A stretch of DNA of 51,425 nt from Planomicrobium soli. GTDB taxonomy: Bacteria; Bacillota; Bacilli; Bacillales_A; Planococcaceae. The DNA lies in NCBI RefSeq assembly GCF_003014655.1, contig NZ_PYAT01000017.1, forward strand, positions 1 to 51,425, written 5' to 3'. Shown piece after piece: positions 46,533 through 51,425 of the stretch. The notes under the pieces were generated by a model. It ran no database searches and had not been told where the DNA came from. It saw only the letters and a list, made by a program, of their open reading frames with translations. Position 1 is the stretch's first letter. The number at the start of each line of letters is the position of its first letter. Made by a program: the position numbers and the translations under genes.

Positions 46533-46563
46533 AAACTCAAACGAACCCTGTTTGAGTTTTTTT
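46533..46563 (+). terminator. Terminator of ylaN
   Basis: AAACTCAAAC pairs with GTTTGAGTTT around a 7-nt loop, followed by a T run. Confidence 0.88.
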
Positions 46564-46596
46564 ACTAATCCCACAACATGAATGAGGTAATAGGCA

Positions 46597-47763
46597 ATGA
46601 AACAATACATAAAGAGATACTCGAAAAATTTGGATTATCCACTTCTTTTAACATACATAGCGTTGTCGATTTTCGGTTTGGTGATGATTTATAGTGCGAG
46701 CATGGCATGGGCTGTAAATGTTTACGGCTGGGAAGCGGACCATTTCTATAAGCAGCAACTAGTCAACTTATCACTGGCTTTTCCCGTATTTATCGTGTCC
46801 GCCCTTTTCCCGTATAAGCATTTCAGCAATAAAGGAATGATGAAACTCATACTGGGCGTTATTTTTCTTGGGCTAGTTTTGGTACATCTTATCGGCTATG
46901 CCGGTGGGGGAGCTAAAAGCTGGATCAATCTTGGATTTGCGAGCGTACAGCCATCAGAAGTGGCGAAAGTGGGCATTATTCTATATTTATCAGGCGTATT
47001 TGCTAATAAAAACAGAAAAGGTATGATCAACAATTTTAATGAATCGATTGCTCCGCCGGTAATCGTCTTGACGCTCGTACTGTTTTTTGTATTTTTGGAA
47101 CCTGATTTAGGCTCCATGATAATCATTGGAGCTGTCGGCTTATGCGTAATGCTGGCAAGCGGAATTCGTTTTAAATTGTATTTGAAACTTTCATCCATTG
47201 TCCTTGCAGGAGCGGCGCTGTTTATTTTGCCAATGATCTTTTTTGCGCAAGACAAAGTTTTTACAGAAAAGCGGCTTGGCAGATTGGATGCTTTCTTTAA
47301 CCCATTTGAAGATGAATTAGGGTTTGGCATGCAGATAGTTAACGGTTATTTAGCTATAGGTTCAGGCGGTTTAAGCGGCCTTGGCCTTGGGCAATCAGTT
47401 CAGAAGCTCGGATATTTGCCGGAACCGCATACGGATTTTATTATGTCTGTTATAGCGGAGGAGCTAGGCGTTTTTGGCGTAGCTTTCGTTTTGGTCGGTC
47501 TGGCATTTATCGTCCTTCGCGGACTGTCTATTGCCATGACAACAAAAGATCCGCTAGCGAGAATGCTGGCTGCCGGCGTGGCTAGCATGATCGGAATTCA
47601 AACCTTCGTCAATCTCGGGGGGTTAACAGGAATTATTCCATTGACTGGTGTCACACTTCCATTCATAAGCTATGGCGGAACGTCTGTTATTTTGTTATCT
47701 TTAGCTATGGGAGTATTGATGAATGTTTCCATGTTCCACAAAGTTGAAAAATTGAAAAAGTAA
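46597..47763 (+). CDS. ftsW: SEDS-family peptidoglycan glycosyltransferase FtsW, 388 aa
   Basis: Ten hydrophobic helices, the N-terminal FGLVMIYSAS motif and the extracellular loop PEPHTDF (275-281), whose D280 is at the place of the essential aspartate of SEDS polymerases. It polymerises lipid II at the septum. The location ylaN-ftsW-pycA matches B. subtilis ylaO (FtsW rather than RodA). GAGG lies nine bases before the ATG. pycA follows within 15 bases. Confidence 0.93.
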   Translation: MKQYIKRYSKNLDYPLLLTYIALSIFGLVMIYSASMAWAVNVYGWEADHFYKQQLVNLSLAFPVFIVSALFPYKHFSNKGMMKLILGVIFLGLVLVHLIGYAGGGAKSWINLGFASVQPSEVAKVGIILYLSGVFANKNRKGMINNFNESIAPPVIVLTLVLFFVFLEPDLGSMIIIGAVGLCVMLASGIRFKLYLKLSSIVLAGAALFILPMIFFAQDKVFTEKRLGRLDAFFNPFEDELGFGMQIVNGYLAIGSGGLSGLGLGQSVQKLGYLPEPHTDFIMSVIAEELGVFGVAFVLVGLAFIVLRGLSIAMTTKDPLARMLAAGVASMIGIQTFVNLGGLTGIIPLTGVTLPFISYGGTSVILLSLAMGVLMNVSMFHKVEKLKK

Positions 47764-47778
47764 AGGGTGTGCTGCGGA

Positions 47779-50700
47779 GTGAAGACAATCAACAAAATCT
47801 TAGTAGCAAATCGTGGGGAAATCGCTATCAGGGTTTTCCGCGCTTGTACAGAACTGAATCTTCGGACAGTTGCAATTTATTCACAAGAGGACAGCGGATC
47901 TTATCATCGTTTCAAAGCGGATGAATCTTACCTGGTTGGCAAAGGGAAAAAACCAATTGATGCTTATTTGGATATTGAAGATATTATCCGGATCGCCAAG
48001 GATTCAGACGTTGATGCAATTCATCCTGGATACGGCTTTTTGTCGGAAAACGTGCACTTTGCACGGCGATGTGAAGAAGAAGGGATCGTCTTTATCGGCC
48101 CGACATCCCGCCATTTGGATATGTTTGGAGATAAAGTTAAAGCAAGAACGCAAGCGATTGCAGCCGGCATTCCGGTAATACCAGGTACAGACGGCCCGGT
48201 AAAATCACTTGAGGAAGTAGTAGCGTTTAGCGAAAGCGCCGGATTTCCTTTAATGATCAAAGCTTCTCTTGGCGGCGGCGGTCGCGGCATGCGCATCGTC
48301 AGAACGCCGGAAGAACTTGCACAATCGTATGAACGTGCAAAATCTGAAGCGAAAGCAGCTTTTGGCTCTGATGAAATGTATGTTGAAAAGTTTGTTGAGA
48401 AGCCAAAACATATCGAAGTGCAAATACTAGGAGATACTGATGGAAATGTTATCCATCTTTATGAACGCGATTGCTCTATTCAGCGGCGCCATCAAAAAGT
48501 AGTGGAAATAGCTCCATCTAATTCAATCAACGATAAATTGCGGAACGAAATTTGTGAAGCGGCAGTCAAGTTGATGAAAAATATTGATTACATAAATGCA
48601 GGTACTGTTGAATTTTTAGTAGCTAATGACGAATTTTATTTCATTGAGGTAAATCCACGAATTCAAGTGGAGCATACAATCACAGAAATGGTGACGGGCA
48701 TAGATATTGTCCATGCCCAAATCAATATCGCCAGAGGCCACACTCTTCATAGCAAGGAAATCAACATTCCGCTTCAAGCGGACATTCCGTTGTTTGGTTT
48801 TGCTATTCAATCGCGTGTAACGACAGAAGATCCATTAAACGATTTTATGCCGGATGCCGGAAAATTGATGGTTTATCGTTCAGGCGGTGGTTTTGGCGTT
48901 CGGTTGGATGCTGGCAACGGCTTCCAAGGTGCGGTTATAACTCCTTATTATGACTCTTTGCTTGTAAAATGCTCGACATGGGGAGTCACTTTCAATGAAG
49001 CAGCTGCCAAAATGGACCGTAACTTGCAAGAGTTCCGAATCCGCGGAATCAAAACCAACATACCGTTCCTGGCCAACGTCGTAAGGCATTCGAATTTTTT
49101 AAAAGGCGAATTTGATACAAGCTTTATCGACACGACGCCTGAATTGTTCATTTTCCCTGTAAGACAAGACCGGGGGACAAAGCTGCTGAGTTATATCGGT
49201 AACGTCACCGTCAATGGTTTTCCGGGCATTGAAAAGAAAAAGAAACCGATTTATTCACATCCAAGAAAACCGAAAGTGGATTTAACGTCACCGGCTCCAA
49301 GCGGCACGAAGCAAATTTTGGATGCGCATGGAGCTGAGGGGTTAGCTCAATGGATCCATGACCAAAAAGATGTGCTTTTGACAGATACAACGTTCCGTGA
49401 TGCCCATCAATCGCTTTTGGCAACTCGGTTGCGTTCATACGATATGTTTGAAATTGCAAAAGAAACTGCGCGTCTTCAAAGCGATCTTTTCTCTCTTGAA
49501 ATGTGGGGGGGCGCAACATTTGACGTCTCATACCGCTTCTTAAAAGAAGATCCTTGGCAGCGGCTGATCAAACTCCGCCAAGAAGTTCCGAATGTTTTGT
49601 TTCAGATGCTGTTCCGCGGCGCTAATGCTGTCGGCTACAAAAACTATCCGGACAACGTTATCCGGGAATTTGTCCGCAAGTCGGCTGAAGCAGGAATCGA
49701 TGTTTTTAGGATATTCGACAGCTTGAACTGGATTAAAGGCATGGAAGTGGCAATTGATGAAGTTCGCCAATCCGGAAAAGTTGCTGAAGCAGCAATTTGC
49801 TATGCAGGTGATATCCTGGATCCGAGCCGCGACAAGTACACGGTGGAGTATTACAAGAAAATGGCGAAAGAACTGGAAGCGTCAGGCGCCCATATTTTAG
49901 CGATAAAAGACATGGCAGGTTTATTGAAACCAGAAGCAGCATACCGTTTAATAGCTGAACTGAAAGATACAACTTCTTTGCCGATTCATCTTCACACGCA
50001 CGATACAAGCGGCAATGGCATCTATCTCTATGCAAAAGCAATTGAAGCGGGTGTAGATATTGTTGATACAGCCCTTGGCTCGATGTCTGGATTGACTTCT
50101 CAGCCAAGTGCGAACTCATTGTATTACGCTATGAACGGAAGCGGCCGGGAAATAAGAACCGATATTGGATCACTCGAAGAGATTTCCCATTATTGGGAAG
50201 ATGTCCGTAAATATTATGCTGATTTTGAAAGCGGCATGAACAGCCCGCATTCTGAGATTTATGTACATGAAATGCCGGGCGGACAATACAGCAATCTGCA
50301 ACAACAAGCAAAAGGTGTAGGATTAGGCATGCGCTGGGATGAAGTGAAGGCGATGTATTCCCGGGTCAACTTGTTGTTTGGAGATGTTGTCAAAGTAACG
50401 CCGTCATCGAAAGTTGTTGGTGACATGGCATTGTTCATGGTTCAGAACGATTTAGATGAGTACACGGTTCTGACAAAAGGAAAATCAATCGATTTCCCTG
50501 AGTCCGTCATTGAGTTTTTTGAAGGCTATATCGGCCAGCCTTATGGCGGGTTTCCGAAAGAACTGCAAGAGGTTGTGCTGAAGGGCCGCCAGCCGATTAC
50601 AGTCCGTCCAGGAGAATTGCTTGAGCCAGCCGATTTTGACGCCATCAAGAAAACCTTATACGACAAGCTTGAGCGTCCGGTGACGAGCCATGAAATTTTG

Positions 50701-51219
50701 GCATACGCACTATATCCAAAAGTTTTTGAAGAGTATACGGAAACATCCAAGCAGTTTGGCAATGTTTCGGTTCTTGATACGTTGACTTTCCTTTATGGCA
50801 TGAGGCTTGGGGAAGAAATCGAAGTGGAAATTGAAAAAGGTAAAACCTTAATGATCAAAATGGTGTCCATCGGCGAACCGCAAAAAGACGGCAAGCGGAC
50901 TATTTATTTTGAACTGAACGGCCAATCGCGCGAAGTGAATATCCAGGACATGACAGTAGAAACAGATGTTACAGCAAAACAAAAAGCAAATCCGACAGAT
51001 GAATCCCATATTGCAGCAACCATGCCGGGAACGGTCTTAAAAGTGGTTGTTGAAAAAGGGGCTAAAGTTGATCGTGGAGACCATTTGCTGGTGACTGAAG
51101 CAATGAAAATGGAAACGACTGTCCAAGCTCCTTTTGATGGTACAGTAAAAGAAATTTATGTCGGTACAGGCGAAGGTATTTCGACCGGAGACTTGCTGAT
51201 CGAAATGGAACGACATTAA
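47779..51219 (+). CDS. pycA: Pyruvate carboxylase, 1146 aa
   Basis: Biotin-dependent conversion of pyruvate to oxaloacetate. Domains in order: biotin carboxylase (KILVANRGEIAIR; GGGGRGM; EVNPRIQVEH), carboxyltransferase (LTDTTFRDAHQ from about residue 535), the PC tetramerisation region, and BCCP with biotinyl Lys K1110 in AMKM. The length agrees with B. subtilis PycA. The start is GTG at 47779 (MKTINKILV), 11 bases after AAAGGG; the GTG four codons earlier overlaps that site. It is probably cotranscribed with ftsW. Some Firmicutes homologues are inhibited by c-di-AMP; whether this one is cannot be read here. Confidence 0.96.
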   Translation: MKTINKILVANRGEIAIRVFRACTELNLRTVAIYSQEDSGSYHRFKADESYLVGKGKKPIDAYLDIEDIIRIAKDSDVDAIHPGYGFLSENVHFARRCEEEGIVFIGPTSRHLDMFGDKVKARTQAIAAGIPVIPGTDGPVKSLEEVVAFSESAGFPLMIKASLGGGGRGMRIVRTPEELAQSYERAKSEAKAAFGSDEMYVEKFVEKPKHIEVQILGDTDGNVIHLYERDCSIQRRHQKVVEIAPSNSINDKLRNEICEAAVKLMKNIDYINAGTVEFLVANDEFYFIEVNPRIQVEHTITEMVTGIDIVHAQINIARGHTLHSKEINIPLQADIPLFGFAIQSRVTTEDPLNDFMPDAGKLMVYRSGGGFGVRLDAGNGFQGAVITPYYDSLLVKCSTWGVTFNEAAAKMDRNLQEFRIRGIKTNIPFLANVVRHSNFLKGEFDTSFIDTTPELFIFPVRQDRGTKLLSYIGNVTVNGFPGIEKKKKPIYSHPRKPKVDLTSPAPSGTKQILDAHGAEGLAQWIHDQKDVLLTDTTFRDAHQSLLATRLRSYDMFEIAKETARLQSDLFSLEMWGGATFDVSYRFLKEDPWQRLIKLRQEVPNVLFQMLFRGANAVGYKNYPDNVIREFVRKSAEAGIDVFRIFDSLNWIKGMEVAIDEVRQSGKVAEAAICYAGDILDPSRDKYTVEYYKKMAKELEASGAHILAIKDMAGLLKPEAAYRLIAELKDTTSLPIHLHTHDTSGNGIYLYAKAIEAGVDIVDTALGSMSGLTSQPSANSLYYAMNGSGREIRTDIGSLEEISHYWEDVRKYYADFESGMNSPHSEIYVHEMPGGQYSNLQQQAKGVGLGMRWDEVKAMYSRVNLLFGDVVKVTPSSKVVGDMALFMVQNDLDEYTVLTKGKSIDFPESVIEFFEGYIGQPYGGFPKELQEVVLKGRQPITVRPGELLEPADFDAIKKTLYDKLERPVTSHEILAYALYPKVFEEYTETSKQFGNVSVLDTLTFLYGMRLGEEIEVEIEKGKTLMIKMVSIGEPQKDGKRTIYFELNGQSREVNIQDMTVETDVTAKQKANPTDESHIAATMPGTVLKVVVEKGAKVDRGDHLLVTEAMKMETTVQAPFDGTVKEIYVGTGEGISTGDLLIEMERH

Positions 51220-51250
51220 AAAAGCAGATGCCGATTGGCATCTGCTTTTT
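51219..51250 (+). terminator. Terminator of pycA
   Basis: AAAGCAGATGCC pairs perfectly with GGCATCTGCTTT around a GATT loop, followed by further T. Confidence 0.95.
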
Positions 51251-51253
51251 CAG

Positions 51254-51425
51254 GCTGTCGAGAAACTCTCGGCAGCTTTTTTCATTTCGCTCCAGGCGGA
51301 CGCTTTCCGCGGGCACGGCCTCAGCCGCTTCCTTCGCTTCGCTCTGTCCAGGGTCTTCGGCTCGCGCTGGTCCCGCTGGAGTCGCCGCCTTCCGCTCCAT
51401 TTGCGACTTTTGCAGGTTTTCATTG
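51254..51425 (+). repeat. Dispersed intergenic repeat, copy 2 (runs off the window)
   Basis: It begins three bases after the pycA terminator with the same 23-nt hairpin as at 26634 and a T6 run. It continues through a very GC-rich segment (CCAGGCGGACGC, CCGCGGGCACGGCC, TCGCTTCGCTCTG, CCCGCTGGAGTCGCCGCC). CTCCAGGCGG (51290-51299) can pair with CCGCTGGAG (51373-51381), so the element may fold as one large structure. Similar sequences are, from memory, scattered in intergenic regions of Bacillaceae and Planococcaceae genomes. It encodes no protein with a start signal. Confidence 0.8.

Overview
The window is a low-to-moderate G+C Firmicutes chromosome segment, most likely from the Planococcaceae (Planococcus or a near relative). 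This rests on clear Bacillus-type orthologues (ccpC, dapH, ykuR, rnjA, rpoY, pdhABCD, speA, typA, ylaN, ftsW, pycA), strong AGGAGG ribosome binding sites, AT-rich promoters and a GC-rich dispersed repeat of a kind I associate with Bacillaceae and Planococcaceae. The genus is an inference. I see no rRNA, tRNA, CRISPR, insertion sequence or prophage.

Layout. 1-4.6 kb: a CPBP-family membrane protein gene on the minus strand, then a small protein and a compact MoxR / DUF58 / DUF4129 triad on the plus strand. 4.9-12.1 kb: metabolic and regulatory genes (a beta-hydroxyacid dehydrogenase, ykyB, fadH, cbpB, an MFS exporter, ccpC, dapH, ykuR). 12.2-23.9 kb: a tightly coupled eight-gene locus encoding a large secreted/membrane protein, an ABC ATPase and permease, a membrane protein with a coiled coil and about 40 Gln-Gly repeats, a second MoxR ATPase, a DUF58 protein and two membrane-anchored von Willebrand A (vWA) proteins. 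24-31 kb: a second MFS exporter, a small Cys-rich protein, ktrC, rnjA-rpoY, a candidate 23-residue peptide, ykrA, def and ykyA. 31.4-37.4 kb: pdhABCD and a polysaccharide-deacetylase lipoprotein. 37.5-51.2 kb: speA, a nitronate monooxygenase-like gene, yktA, yktB, a ykzI-like gene, an inositol monophosphatase, ylaF, typA, ylaH, ylaI and neighbours, ylaN, ftsW and pycA.

From fadH to pycA the order largely follows the Bacillus subtilis ykuF-to-pycA interval as I remember it. The main departure is the 12-25 kb block (the ABC/MoxR/vWA locus plus an MFS gene and a Cys-rich gene) lying between ykuR and ktrC/rnjA.

How the genes work together. The central carbon genes meet at pyruvate: PDH makes acetyl-CoA, PycA makes oxaloacetate, and CcpC represses citrate-cycle genes in response to citrate. 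DapH and YkuR supply diaminopimelate for lysine and peptidoglycan, and FtsW polymerises septal peptidoglycan. CbpB, KtrC and PycA belong to families that include c-di-AMP targets. The least understood and most interesting part is the 12-24 kb locus. I infer an envelope complex in which an ABC module and a Gln-Gly repeat membrane protein are assembled or remodelled by a MoxR AAA+ ATPase with vWA-domain partners; nothing in the sequence identifies its cargo. Further points are two copies of a dispersed repeat that begins with a terminator-like hairpin (26.6 and 51.25 kb), several terminators built into gene ends, and a probable unannotated small peptide gene at 28.9 kb.
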